From positions 1 to 64,000 of the forward strand of contig NZ_JAKEVM010000002.1 of the NCBI RefSeq assembly GCF_022398475.1: a DNA stretch of 64,000 nt. The letters are read 5' to 3'. How positions within the stretch are numbered: position 1 is the stretch's first letter; every line of letters starts with the position of its first letter. The notes beneath the pieces were generated by a model that was not told the origin of the DNA, did no database searches, and was given only the letters and a program-made list of their open reading frames with translations. The position numbers and the translations under genes were made by a program. The DNA comes from Pseudoalteromonas shioyasakiensis. GTDB lineage: Bacteria; Pseudomonadota; Gammaproteobacteria; Enterobacterales; Alteromonadaceae. Positions 1 through 8,376 of the stretch are shown one piece after another.

Positions 1-34
1 GCAACGCTTAACGCGAAATCAGTTCACCTTGCGC

Positions 35-75
35 AAAGGACTCGTAAGCGCTACGCGCTTTGTCGAGAATCCTTT
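35..75 (+). other. Long hairpin in the spacer before 5S rRNA
   Basis: The arms AAAGGACTCG and CGAG..TCCTTT enclose an inner stem AGCGC/GCGCT around a three-base loop. It lies just upstream of the 5S gene, where rRNA precursors are usually cut. A processing stem is an inference from position and shape. The 3' end of 23S rRNA is not recognisable in the first bases and should lie upstream of the window. Confidence 0.5.
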
Positions 76-86
76 CCACGCCTTTT

Positions 87-203
87 GCTTGGTGACAATA
101 GCGTTTTGGACCCACCTGACCCCATGCCGAACTCAGTAGTGAAACGAAACAGCGCCGATGATAGTGTAGCAGCTGCTATGTGAAAGTAGGTCATCGCCAG
201 GCT
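87..203 (+). rRNA. 5S ribosomal RNA
   Basis: This is the 5S component of the large ribosomal subunit. It carries the conserved block CCCACCTGACCCCATGCCGA, followed by ACTCAGTAGTGAAACG and GCGCCGATG.TAGTGT. The ends were set by the closing helix, in which GCTTGGTGA pairs with TCGCCAGGC including G-U pairs. The length of about 117 nt is normal. It is the last gene of an rRNA operon on the plus strand; no tRNA follows before the terminator. Confidence 0.95.
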
Positions 204-215
204 CCAAATAAGAGA

Positions 216-246
216 AAGCCCGATTCGAAAGAGTCGGGCTTTTTTG
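216..246 (+). terminator. Rho-independent terminator of the rRNA operon
   Basis: The stem AAGCCCGA / TCGGGCTT with a short loop is followed by a run of T. It lies 13 bases after the 5S gene. Confidence 0.9.
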
Positions 247-250
247 CGTC

Positions 251-299
251 TGGAGCTTTCAGCTTTCAGCTATCAGCTGTCAGCTGTCAGCCATCAGTT
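251..299. repeat. 7-bp tandem repeat, CAGCTnT type
   Basis: About six degenerate copies of a heptamer of the form CAGCT(T/A/G)T run in tandem. A similar tract in inverted sense (GCTGAAAGCTGATAGCTGATA) lies at about 620-648. Their period of seven makes them unlikely to be coding. I know of no function. Related heptamer tracts occur elsewhere in this window. Confidence 0.75.
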
Positions 300-346
300 G
301 AACTGTGGGGTTGTTTAGTGCAGATACTCCCTCAGCAACAAACCCC

Positions 347-411
347 GTAGGAGGCACTTCAGTGCCGAATCAGACCATAACAAACACATTCATGGCTAAA
401 GCCATTCCTAC
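347..411. repeat. BIME-like paired-hairpin repeat, copy 1
   Basis: The element runs from GTAGGA to TCCTAC, an inverted pair, and holds two palindromes: GGCACTTCAGTGCC and ATGGCTAAAGCCAT, about 30 bp apart. A second copy starts exactly 137 bp later and shares its upstream flank (CCCTCAGCAA, TTTAGT), so a block of about 137 bp is duplicated in tandem. A third copy lies near 61.5 kb. The design resembles the REP units around the RAYT gene at 11 kb. Confidence 0.8.
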
Positions 412-483
412 GTGATGCGTATCTCAGACGTCAGTTGAGCGGTGGGTTTATTTAGTACTGTGTCACCCTCAGCAAGAATCCGC

Positions 484-549
484 GTAGGAGGCACTTCAGT
501 GCCGAATCTAGACCAGAACATAAGCATTCATGGCTAAAGCCATTCCTAC
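484..549. repeat. BIME-like paired-hairpin repeat, copy 2
   Basis: This has the same two palindromes and GTAGGA/TCCTAC ends as the copy at 347, with differences confined mostly to the spacer between the hairpins. It is part of the 137-bp tandem duplication. Confidence 0.8.
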
Positions 550-556
550 AAGTACA

Positions 557-613
557 CTTTGCCTAGAGCCTAGAGCCTAGAGCCTAGAACCTAGAACCTA
601 GAACCTAGAACCT
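557..613. repeat. 7-bp tandem repeat, CCTAGAG/CCTAGAA type
   Basis: About seven copies of a heptamer CCTAGAG, changing to CCTAGAA towards the right, form a perfect tandem run. The same CCTAGAA heptamer returns at 61600-61640 at the other end of the window, again right beside a BIME-like element, so the two repeat types seem to travel or accumulate together. Confidence 0.8.
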
Positions 614-652
614 CCACCTATCGGCTGAAAGCTGATAGCTGATAGCTCGTTG

Positions 653-1354
653 TCACTCACACTGCTCTATCTCTTTTACATCGCCGCGGCCGTCGCTTAG
701 ATAGCATTGTTCTAGCAACGAGCAGTAGCAGATCTCGGTTTTGATATTAAAGCGTTGGTCATTTACCTTGTCCCATTGAGTTTCATTAAATCCCGTTTGC
801 TTGAAACCAAAAAGTTTAAGTTTGCTGCCAGATGCCAGTAACCGGTTATCACTGGCACTCGTCATAATCCAGCCAAATGCTTCGAAAATATTTATGTCGG
901 GAGAATCATCTTGCAGAGTTTGTAGCTGTGTTTCATATGCTTGTGTATCAAAACAGCATGCAGAAATTACTTTATAGATATCTAAATATGATTGGTCGTT
1001 ATAATGATACTTCACATACTTTACTATCGCAGGTCCTGAACCTGAATTAGAGAGTACAAAGGTGATTTCAGATAGATTTTTTTCTTCATTAAAATTTCCC
1101 GTCATCACTTCGAGCCATGGCCAGGTTGCGGCTTTTACTTGTCGTTCTGCGGCGTTGGCTTGCAAGTAAGTGGCATAAAAGGAGGCTGCTGAAATTATAA
1201 TGGCGCAGAGTGCGAGAAATAGGTTTAGCCGCTCGTTGGTAAACCATGCATTGCGCTGAGTGTTTTGCTGGGTGGTCTTTGTTTGCTCTTCAACGTTAGA
1301 GTTTTGCTCTGTTTTAACGGTGGAACAGCTTGCGTCCTGTTGCTGATTATCCAT
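653..1354 (-). CDS. Hypothetical protein with one N-terminal membrane segment
   Basis: I do not recognise a named family. The 233-residue product has a polar, Gln/Thr/Asn-rich N-terminus of about 37 residues, then one hydrophobic helix (about residues 42-64, LNLFLALCAIII...) and a soluble domain beginning with a WPWLEV motif. Short proteins with a membrane helix followed by such a motif are common as hypothetical proteins in marine bacteria. The Cys-rich tail has CYCSLLEQC. It is a single gene separated by about 90 bp from mltD upstream of it in the same direction. No enzyme motif is visible. Confidence 0.75.
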   Translation of the reverse strand: MDNQQQDASCSTVKTEQNSNVEEQTKTTQQNTQRNAWFTNERLNLFLALCAIIISAASFYATYLQANAAERQVKAATWPWLEVMTGNFNEEKNLSEITFVLSNSGSGPAIVKYVKYHYNDQSYLDIYKVISACCFDTQAYETQLQTLQDDSPDINIFEAFGWIMTSASDNRLLASGSKLKLFGFKQTGFNETQWDKVNDQRFNIKTEICYCSLLEQCYLSDGRGDVKEIEQCE

Positions 1355-1445
1355 AATTTTTAATTGTTGTTTTTATAGACTAATAAAGATACAACTTTAA
1401 TTGGATAGATAAAAGAGACAGGGAGTAAAACTCCCTGATTTGGTA

Positions 1446-2723
1446 TTAACTATTTGAGATAAATACGGTGAGCTTTTCACCCACTCTTAAGCTATCTCTT
1501 GAAAGGTTATTCCATTGTTTGAGTTTAGTGATACTGACTTTGTATTGCTTTGCAATCTTCCAAAGGCTATCGCCAGATTTCACCTTATACTCGATTTGTT
1601 GATCAGCCAATTGCGGTAATATCAGTTTTTGACCAATACGAATGGTGTTTGTTTTTAGGTTATTGAAGGTTTTCAGTTGGCTAACTGTTACTTTATAGTT
1701 CTTTGCAATCACACTTAAGCTATCACCGCGTTTAACTGTGTAATGTTGCCACTGGCTATAATCATTGCTCTTTTGATTAGCTAATAGAGTTTGATAACTT
1801 GCTTGCTGATCTTTTGGGACCACAATGTGTGGCGCATCAATCACCGCGGGATATCGGATAACGCCATGGTTCAGCTCTTCTAGCTCTTGCCATTTCGCTT
1901 TGTCTGCCAAGATCACTGCACCAGTTACTGGTAAGGTCGCAATAGCCTGCTCATTCTTAATCGCAGGGAATATCATTTTTTGGTGTTTTAATAATTGTGC
2001 TGCGGCCAGTAACTTAGGCACGTATTGTTTGGTTTGCGATGGTAGCTTTAAACTAAAGAAGTCCGTCGACTTACCTTGTTTTTTATTACGAGCAATCGCC
2101 TGTAATACACGCCCTTCACCAATATTGTAAGCAGCAATAGCGTGATACCAATCGCCATCAAAGCGTTTATAAAGGTATTCCATAAAATCCAAAGCTGCGC
2201 GGGTGCTGTCGATCACATCTTGGCGACCATCATACCAAGGGGTAATTTTTACTTTAAAGTATTTGGCGATTGAGGGGGTGAGTTGCCATAAACCCGATGC
2301 ATGTTTGTGCGAATAGGCACTGGCATCAAAATCGCTCTCTATAAGCGGCATTAGAGCGAGTTCTATTGGTAAGTCACGGTTTTCTACTTCTGTGACGATA
2401 TGATACAAATACGGCGCTGCGCGGCGGCTTATTTCTTCCATGTAATTTGGATGAGTAAGGTACCAAGCAATGCGCTTTTGCACATCTGGGTGACTTGAAT
2501 CGCTAAACTGCAGTTGAATGCGAATACGCTGCCATACGTCATCAAGTTCACTTGGTTTGAGCGGTGTCACCGCGTCTACTTGTTTTGTTTTAGCTTCTGC
2601 AACCACAGTGCCTGGATTGGCTTTGATGATGGGCTTCTTTTCGGGAAGTGACTCAGGGGCAGTCTGACAGCCTGTTACAATAAAAGAAACAACAACAAGG
2701 CCTAAAAATCGATTTAAAAACAC
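1446..2723 (-). CDS. mltD: Membrane-bound lytic murein transglycosylase D with two LysM domains
   Basis: It cleaves the glycan strands of peptidoglycan at the outer membrane, forming 1,6-anhydro ends. The 425-residue protein starts with a lipoprotein signal ending in VTGC (Cys19). An SLT lysozyme-like domain spans about residues 105-215, with the catalytic Glu in PLIESDFD (E129), then ASGLWQ and the AAYNIGEGR motif. Two LysM peptidoglycan-binding repeats follow at about 327-370 and 376-421 (YTVKRGDSL, YKVKSGDSL). The domain order is that of E. coli MltD, slightly shorter at the C-terminus. It is a single gene. Confidence 0.93.
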   Translation of the reverse strand: MFLNRFLGLVVVSFIVTGCQTAPESLPEKKPIIKANPGTVVAEAKTKQVDAVTPLKPSELDDVWQRIRIQLQFSDSSHPDVQKRIAWYLTHPNYMEEISRRAAPYLYHIVTEVENRDLPIELALMPLIESDFDASAYSHKHASGLWQLTPSIAKYFKVKITPWYDGRQDVIDSTRAALDFMEYLYKRFDGDWYHAIAAYNIGEGRVLQAIARNKKQGKSTDFFSLKLPSQTKQYVPKLLAAAQLLKHQKMIFPAIKNEQAIATLPVTGAVILADKAKWQELEELNHGVIRYPAVIDAPHIVVPKDQQASYQTLLANQKSNDYSQWQHYTVKRGDSLSVIAKNYKVTVSQLKTFNNLKTNTIRIGQKLILPQLADQQIEYKVKSGDSLWKIAKQYKVSITKLKQWNNLSRDSLRVGEKLTVFISNS

Positions 2724-2841
2724 GTATTAAAATACTCCGTTAACTTAGGTGCGGGTAAACTAAAGCGCCTAAGCTTAACATAGGGTGAGCTAAAAATGAC
2801 CATTAGATTAACAGCTCGCTAACTTACTCACCCAATTGAAA

Positions 2842-3381
2842 TTAAAACGAAATACTAACTTGTAACCCAGCATAACCATGGTTTTGTGCTTCCCAATAGC
2901 GGCTGTCTATTTCTCGGGCCCTGGCATAGATCTCTATTCTGAATGGCTTTGAGTCAACGCCCATGCCCACACCAACATAGCCATCAATATTATTGTGATC
3001 GTCATCATAGCGGTCGCTGTAGTCGTGGTCATCTCGGTCGTCGTATACAGCAAGCTCAATTAAATCTAAGCCCACTTCGCCATAGAAAAAAAAGTCACTG
3101 AAATAACCAAATTTGATGCCGCTATCTAAGGTGAGAAATGTCTCCCGATCACCTTTTTTAGTAAATACTTCTGCTGAGCCTAGTGCCGTTGTAAATGCTG
3201 CGCCGAAATTGCTGTAGTTATTTATAGCCATGACTTCGATGCCGGCTGAGGTGATTGAATCAGTACTATTATGCTCTGATTTAACAAACAGGTTCATATT
3301 AGGGCTGTCATAAATACCAGCAAAGCTTGTAGCAGGAATGAAGGCAAGTGATGAAAAGAGTGCTAAGGCGAGGTATCGCAT
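2842..3381 (-). CDS. Small outer-membrane beta-barrel protein
   Basis: The 179-residue product has a clear signal peptide (MRYLALALFSSLAFIPATSFA) and ends in aromatic Phe (VSISF), typical of outer-membrane barrels. Alternating hydrophobic strands run through it. An Asp/His/Tyr-rich loop (about residues 113-133, DDRDDHDYSDRYDDDH) could bind metal ions, which is only a guess. A start 33 bases upstream is possible, but the one chosen puts the signal peptide at the N-terminus. The exact function is unknown. Confidence 0.7.
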   Translation of the reverse strand: MRYLALALFSSLAFIPATSFAGIYDSPNMNLFVKSEHNSTDSITSAGIEVMAINNYSNFGAAFTTALGSAEVFTKKGDRETFLTLDSGIKFGYFSDFFFYGEVGLDLIELAVYDDRDDHDYSDRYDDDHNNIDGYVGVGMGVDSKPFRIEIYARAREIDSRYWEAQNHGYAGLQVSISF

Positions 3382-3466
3382 ATTGGTTAGTCCATTAAAC
3401 GTTAATGGGTACATGATACCAAACAGCGCCTTAGCAAATTGTAAGTAAGTGTGCTAACTATGTAAG

Positions 3467-4771
3467 CTAACCGAACACGCAGCGAAAGCAGGCTCCTTGC
3501 TGGCGTTTGATATAAACCAGATCGCCGCCATGATTGAGCATGATCTGGCGCGATAAACTTAAGCCTATTCCTGAACCTTGTTGCTTGGTAGTAAAAAATG
3601 GCACAAAAATCATCTCAATCACATGATCGCTGATACCTGTACCATTGTCACTGACCTCTAAATACAGTTGCTGATTAGCATTTTGTGCAATGCTTACCTC
3701 AATGTACTTTGCTGACTCTGGATTGTTTAGCTGCTTAAGGACATCAATGGCATTGGTAAGCAGGTTTATTATTACTTGTTCAACTTGGCCTCTATCTATC
3801 ATTACTAACTGTTGGCTTTGCACCGACAAATTCAACGTAATATTAAGCTGCTTAGCTTGTTGAGAGTGCAGAGCGACAACTTGCTTGGCAAGATCTGCCA
3901 GAATATGTGGCTGTAAGTGTGGGGCGGGTAAGCTACTAACCTTTTTAAATTGCGCTATAAATTCCCCTAAATGCTCGGTTCGTGATGCGAGTGTTGTTAG
4001 GGCGAGTTGCAAGTCTTGTTTATCTTCCTGATCATCAAAACTAAGCTCAGTTGGCAGCAGTGCCGTACAAGTTTGTGCTAAAGAAGAAAGTGGCGTAATC
4101 GAATTAGCAATTTCATGGGTTAGTACTTTGGTAAGGCGCTTATAAGCTTGTTGCTCTTTTAATTGCAGCTGATCATGAATCGATTGCAAACTGATCACTT
4201 TACGAACTTTACCTTGTATTTCGGCAATACTGATCTGCACAGATAGCGTATCGTGCTGCTCACCATTTTGCCATGGCACGGTATTACGGCTATTTTGCTT
4301 TGCGTCTTGGACTAGGTTGGCTATTACACCTAAATCATCGATGTGCTTTACAGCTTGTCCAAGTAAACGGCTGACCGCCGGATTGCTTTCAATAATAGTG
4401 CCTTGTTCATCACACACTAATACCGCTAAATCGATATGAATTAATAGCGCTTGTAAGAACTGGGCTTGTTGCTCTGCATTAAAACGCGCAGCCTGAATTT
4501 GCTGTTTAACCTGCTCAAATTGCTGTTGCATTGGGTGTTGGTCGCCAAAGCCTAATGTGCTGTCTCCATTTGCTAAAGCGCGAAACACCATATCTGCACG
4601 CCTTGTTTGGCGTTTAAATAAATTAAAAATTTGCGCGGCACATACCAAATTTAAAATAACTAAAAGTGCCGAAATTGCAGAAAACCCGCTTTGCTCTACT
4701 TGCCAAAACAAAGCAATTGATAAACCAATTAGCGCAGCTAATAGGCAGGCTAAGCTAATAAAATTTCGCAT
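3467..4771 (-). CDS. Sensor histidine kinase, NtrB/NtrY-like, partner of a sigma-54 regulator
   Basis: It should phosphorylate the response regulator encoded three bases upstream in the same operon. The 434-residue protein has two N-terminal membrane helices (about 5-50) with almost no periplasmic loop, a PAS-like region (about 110-165), the phospho-acceptor motif LTHEIANSITPL near residue 220, and a C-terminal ATPase domain with NLLTNAID (N box), DNGTGI (G1) and GSGIGLSLSRQI (G2). The lack of an external sensor domain suggests it senses the membrane or cytoplasm. The signal is unknown, but the divergent efflux operon suggests a membrane-active compound. Confidence 0.88.
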   Translation of the reverse strand: MRNFISLACLLAALIGLSIALFWQVEQSGFSAISALLVILNLVCAAQIFNLFKRQTRRADMVFRALANGDSTLGFGDQHPMQQQFEQVKQQIQAARFNAEQQAQFLQALLIHIDLAVLVCDEQGTIIESNPAVSRLLGQAVKHIDDLGVIANLVQDAKQNSRNTVPWQNGEQHDTLSVQISIAEIQGKVRKVISLQSIHDQLQLKEQQAYKRLTKVLTHEIANSITPLSSLAQTCTALLPTELSFDDQEDKQDLQLALTTLASRTEHLGEFIAQFKKVSSLPAPHLQPHILADLAKQVVALHSQQAKQLNITLNLSVQSQQLVMIDRGQVEQVIINLLTNAIDVLKQLNNPESAKYIEVSIAQNANQQLYLEVSDNGTGISDHVIEMIFVPFFTTKQQGSGIGLSLSRQIMLNHGGDLVYIKRQQGACFRCVFG

Positions 4772-4774
4772 CGA

Positions 4775-6178
4775 TTACAGTCCGTATTTTTCTAAACGAC
4801 GATACATGGCTCCGCGTGTTAGGCCGAGGGCTTTAGCTGCATGACTCACATTCCCTTGAAAATGCTTTAAAGCTGCACGAACGGTTCTCTGCTCGATGAT
4901 GTCGAGATCAAAAGTGTCGTAGTCAGTGGCGCTTGAAGAGAGCTCACTTGTACTAACAGCAGCACTTGGTGAGCTTATCACTGAGCTTATATCGAGCTCT
5001 GAGCCTTCAGAGAGAATGACTGCTCGCTCAATTGCATGGGCAAGTTCACGGACATTGCCTGGCCAATGATACTGGCTTAAACGTGTCATATCAGATGCCG
5101 CAATCGAGAGCTCACGTTTGTATTTATGTGCAAAGTGCTGCAAGTAGTAGTTACACAGTAATGGAATGTCTTCACTGCGCTCGCGCAGAGCTGGCAAACG
5201 GATCTCTACGGTATTAACACGGTACAGTAAGTCTTGCCTAAACTTGCCTTCAGAAACTGCTTGTTCGAGGTTTTCATTGGTTGCACAGATCAAGCGAATA
5301 TCAATATCGATGACTTTAGAGCCACCAACCGGTGTTATTTGTCTGTTTTGTAGTGCTGCGAGCAGCTTAACTTGTTGGTTAAGCGGTAAATTACCTAGCT
5401 CATCTAAAAATAAACTACCACCATGGGCCAGCTCAAATCGGCCAATGCGATCTTCTTTCGCGCCAGTAAACGCGCCTTTTTTATGGCCAAATAGTTCGCT
5501 TTCAAACAGGCTTTCGGCTAGTGAGCCCATGTCTAGGCTTATGAAGGGTTGGCTTTGGCGCTGGCTTGCATTGTGGATTGCATGGGCAGTGAGTTCTTTA
5601 CCTGTGCCACTTTCGCCACTAATCAATATGTTGGCATCTGTGTTGGCTGCTTTGTCGATAACCGAAAAAACCTGCTGCATGGCATAACTTTGGCCTAAAA
5701 ACTCAAATGGTTGATTGCCGATTGACTGCTGCAAGGCCTGCTTTTGTTTTGTGAGCTTACCAACTTGCTGTTTGTCTTTAGCGTGTGAAAATGCCGCCGC
5801 TACAGCACCGAGTAATTGCTCATTTTGCCAAGGCTTGGCAATAAAGTCAGAGGCACCAGCTTTAATTGCTTCGACAGCTAGCTGAATATCGCTGTAGGCC
5901 GTCATAAGCAGTACCGCAATGTTAGCGTCTTGGCTCATGATCTTTTTTAGCCAGTAGAATCCTTCTTTGCCACTAATTGAGTCTTGCGTGAAGTTCATAT
6001 CGAGTAACACAACATCTATAGCCTGATCTGCCTCATGCTGTGCGTTAATGATACCTTCGATATCAAAGGGGTTATCTGTGGTTTTTACAACCTGATAATG
6101 CTGCTTTAAAAGTAATCGTGCAGCGATAAGTACGTCGGGGTTATCATCGACGATAAGAATTGATCCTGCTTGTTTCAT
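4775..6178 (-). CDS. Sigma-54-dependent response regulator (NtrC family)
   Basis: It activates sigma-54 promoters when phosphorylated. The 467-residue protein has a receiver domain (about 5-125, phospho-Asp in VVLLDMNF), an AAA+ domain with Walker A GESGTGKE, the sigma-54 contact loop GAFTGA, and a Fis-type helix-turn-helix at the end (AAKALGLTRGAMYRRL). It is transcribed away from the efflux operon, whose promoter region holds a -24/-12 element and two palindromes, so that operon is the obvious target. The kinase gene follows with a 3-base gap. Confidence 0.92.
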   Translation of the reverse strand: MKQAGSILIVDDNPDVLIAARLLLKQHYQVVKTTDNPFDIEGIINAQHEADQAIDVVLLDMNFTQDSISGKEGFYWLKKIMSQDANIAVLLMTAYSDIQLAVEAIKAGASDFIAKPWQNEQLLGAVAAAFSHAKDKQQVGKLTKQKQALQQSIGNQPFEFLGQSYAMQQVFSVIDKAANTDANILISGESGTGKELTAHAIHNASQRQSQPFISLDMGSLAESLFESELFGHKKGAFTGAKEDRIGRFELAHGGSLFLDELGNLPLNQQVKLLAALQNRQITPVGGSKVIDIDIRLICATNENLEQAVSEGKFRQDLLYRVNTVEIRLPALRERSEDIPLLCNYYLQHFAHKYKRELSIAASDMTRLSQYHWPGNVRELAHAIERAVILSEGSELDISSVISSPSAAVSTSELSSSATDYDTFDLDIIEQRTVRAALKHFQGNVSHAAKALGLTRGAMYRRLEKYGL

Positions 6179-6236
6179 AGCTATTTATTATTATTCCTTT
6201 ATGGGAACACTAAGACTAATTGAAAATAGTAAGAGT

Positions 6237-6288
6237 GTCCATTTATGGACGATATATGGGCTGTGAAGTGTTCTATAAGCGGACACTT
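6237..6288. promoter_or_regulatory. Candidate upstream activator sites of the sigma-54 regulator
   Basis: Two imperfectly related palindromes lie 60-110 bp upstream of the -24 element: GTCCATTTATGGAC (6237-6250) and AAGTGTTC..GGACACTT (6266-6288). Both have the form TGTYC-N6/7-GGAC. Their position, between the divergent regulator and the efflux operon, is where NtrC-type activators bind. Assignment to this regulator is inference. Confidence 0.65.
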
Positions 6289-6347
6289 GATTATATGCAT
6301 CTTTATTGGCTTTTATGTAAGTTGTTGTAATTTAATAAAAATAAAAG

Positions 6348-6364
6348 TTGGCACAAGAGTTGTT
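6348..6364 (+). promoter_or_regulatory. Sigma-54 (-24/-12) promoter of the efflux operon
   Basis: TTGGCACAAGAGTTGTT matches the sigma-54 consensus TGGCAC-N5-TTGC at all key bases except the final C, with correct spacing. It lies 45 bases before the ATG of the adaptor gene. Confidence 0.85.
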
Positions 6365-6408
6365 TTATCTATAGGTAATTAGCACCTAGATAACTTAAAG
6401 GCGTCAAC

Positions 6409-7662
6409 ATGGATAAGAAAATTACACGCTCAAATAACAAAGCATTTTTTAAGAAATCAGTCATTGCAGCGGCATGCTTAGCTGTTGCGGCTGCAGCTTA
6501 TGGTTTCACACAAACTGAGCAAACAGGTCGTAGCCAGCAAGTAACTGCTACAAGCTTAACGATTAGCACAGTACAACAAGGTGAATTTGTTGATGCTTTA
6601 AGTCTTCGTGGTCAGGTTATGCCTCGCACTACAATTTACCTCGACACCATTGCCGGAGGCCAAGTCGAAGAGCGACTTGTTGAGCAAGGTGAGTTTGTTA
6701 AAAAAGGTCAACCACTTGTGCGTTTAAGCAATACCAATTTGCAGCTTGATGTAATGAGCCGTGAAGCACAAGTGACTGAGCAACTTAACTTTTTACGCAA
6801 CACGCAAATGAATATGGAAACCAGCCGTTTAAACTTACGCCGAGATTTGCTTGAAATCGATCTTAAAATCACACATTTATCGCGTCGCTTAAAACAAACT
6901 CAGCCGCTAGTTAAAACGGGTGTGTTAGCACAAGAACAATTATCTGAAATTCAAGAAGACTTAGCGTATTACAAAGCGCGTAAAGAACTAACCCTTGAGC
7001 GTCAAAAGCAAGAAAACAGCATTCGTGAAGTTCAGGTAGCTCAGTTAAAAGACAGTGCCGACATGCTAGAGAAAAACCTACAGTTTGCGCGTAAGAACCT
7101 TGAAAACTTACTCGTAACAGCACCTGCCGATGGTTATTTAAGTGAACTTGATGTTGAAATTGGTGAATCAAAAGGCCGTGGTGCTCGCCTAGGGCAGATT
7201 GATATTCCTAATGAATACAAGCTAGTTGTGAGACTAGACGAGTTTTACCTGAGCCAAGTTCAAACAGGTATGCAAGTGCTTATTGAACACGAGCAAGGCG
7301 AAATTGCGGCAACAGTTAGCAAAATTGATAGCCGTGTTCAGCAATCACAGTTTCAGGTTGAAGTCGATTTACCTAATGGCACGAGCAACATAAAGCGTGG
7401 GCAAAGCCTAGATGTACAGCTGATGCTAGGTGATAGCAAAGGCACTGCTTTATTACTTGAACGCGGCGCATTTTTTACCAGCTCAGGGGGTAACTGGGTT
7501 TATGTCATGGAAAAAGATGGCAATCGTGCAGTACGAAAAGACATTCGTCTTGGCAAAAAGAATCAAAACTATTATGAAGTGTTAAGTGGCCTAAGCGCCG
7601 GAGATCGCGTGATCACCTCTAGCTACAGCAACTTTGATAAAGCACAACAACTACAATTTTAA
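6409..7662 (+). CDS. HlyD-family periplasmic adaptor of an ABC efflux system
   Basis: It should bridge the inner-membrane ABC permease and an outer-membrane channel. The 417-residue protein has one N-terminal membrane anchor (about 16-33), a lipoyl/barrel-sandwich half (about 75-110), a long alpha-helical hairpin (about 110-235, rich in Glu, Leu, Gln and Arg), the second lipoyl half (VTAPADGYLSEL) and a beta-barrel/membrane-proximal end (GLSAGDRVITS). It is first in a three-gene operon with the ATPase (11-base gap) and permease. No TolC-like gene is present here, so the exit channel is encoded elsewhere. Confidence 0.88.
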   Translation: MDKKITRSNNKAFFKKSVIAAACLAVAAAAYGFTQTEQTGRSQQVTATSLTISTVQQGEFVDALSLRGQVMPRTTIYLDTIAGGQVEERLVEQGEFVKKGQPLVRLSNTNLQLDVMSREAQVTEQLNFLRNTQMNMETSRLNLRRDLLEIDLKITHLSRRLKQTQPLVKTGVLAQEQLSEIQEDLAYYKARKELTLERQKQENSIREVQVAQLKDSADMLEKNLQFARKNLENLLVTAPADGYLSELDVEIGESKGRGARLGQIDIPNEYKLVVRLDEFYLSQVQTGMQVLIEHEQGEIAATVSKIDSRVQQSQFQVEVDLPNGTSNIKRGQSLDVQLMLGDSKGTALLLERGAFFTSSGGNWVYVMEKDGNRAVRKDIRLGKKNQNYYEVLSGLSAGDRVITSSYSNFDKAQQLQF

Positions 7663-7673
7663 GGATAAAAACA

Positions 7674-8375
7674 ATGATTAAATTAACTAACTTATCACGC
7701 GTGTTCCGTACTCAAGATGTTGAAACAACAGCGCTTAATAACATTAACTTACATGTAAACGAAGGCGAGTTTCTTGCCATTATGGGGCCATCTGGCTGTG
7801 GTAAATCAACATTACTCTCTATTTTAGGTATGTTGGATTCGCCATCGGCAGGCAGTTTTGAATTTTTAGGTGAAGACATCGCAGGGTTTGGTGAAAAGCA
7901 ATTAGCGGCACTTAGAAAAGCGTCGATTGGTTTTGTTTTCCAAAGCTTTAACTTAATTGATGAATTAACAGTATTTGAAAACGTTGAGCTGCCATTACAG
8001 TATCAAAATATCTCAAAAAGTGAACGTAAACAGCGAGTAGAAGAAATTTTAAAACGTGTTGCAATCGACCATAGAGCAGATCACTTACCACAGCAGCTAT
8101 CGGGTGGTCAGCAGCAACGTGTAGCAGTAGCCAGAGCTCTGGTGATTAATCCAAAACTAATCTTAGCGGATGAGCCTACGGGTAACCTTGATTCAAAAAA
8201 TGGTGATGAAGTCATGGCGATGCTACGTGAGCTAAATCGTGAAGGTACCACGGTAATTGTGGTTACTCACTCAGAAAAAGAAGGCAATTATGCTGACCGT
8301 TTAGTGCGCTTACTTGATGGCCAAGTGATGGTAGATAAAGCTAACCGTGTTCAACAAACAGCAGAGGTGGCATAA
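7674..8375 (+). CDS. ABC transporter ATP-binding protein (MacB/LolD type)
   Basis: It powers the adjacent FtsX-type permease. The 233-residue ATPase has Walker [10 protein letters not shown] (about 39-47), Q-loop VFQSFNLI, signature [10 protein letters not shown] and Walker [14 protein letters not shown], followed by the H-loop VVTHSEKE. Sequence pattern and length fit the LolD/MacB/YbbA group, whose substrates include lipoproteins, macrolides and peptides. The substrate cannot be told from sequence. It lies one base before the permease start. Confidence 0.93.
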   Translation: MIKLTNLSRVFRTQDVETTALNNINLHVNEGEFLAIMGPSGCGKSTLLSILGMLDSPSAGSFEFLGEDIAGFGEKQLAALRKASIGFVFQSFNLIDELTVFENVELPLQYQNISKSERKQRVEEILKRVAIDHRADHLPQQLSGGQQQRVAVARALVINPKLILADEPTGNLDSKNGDEVMAMLRELNREGTTVIVVTHSEKEGNYADRLVRLLDGQVMVDKANRVQQTAEVA

Positions 8376-8376
8376 C

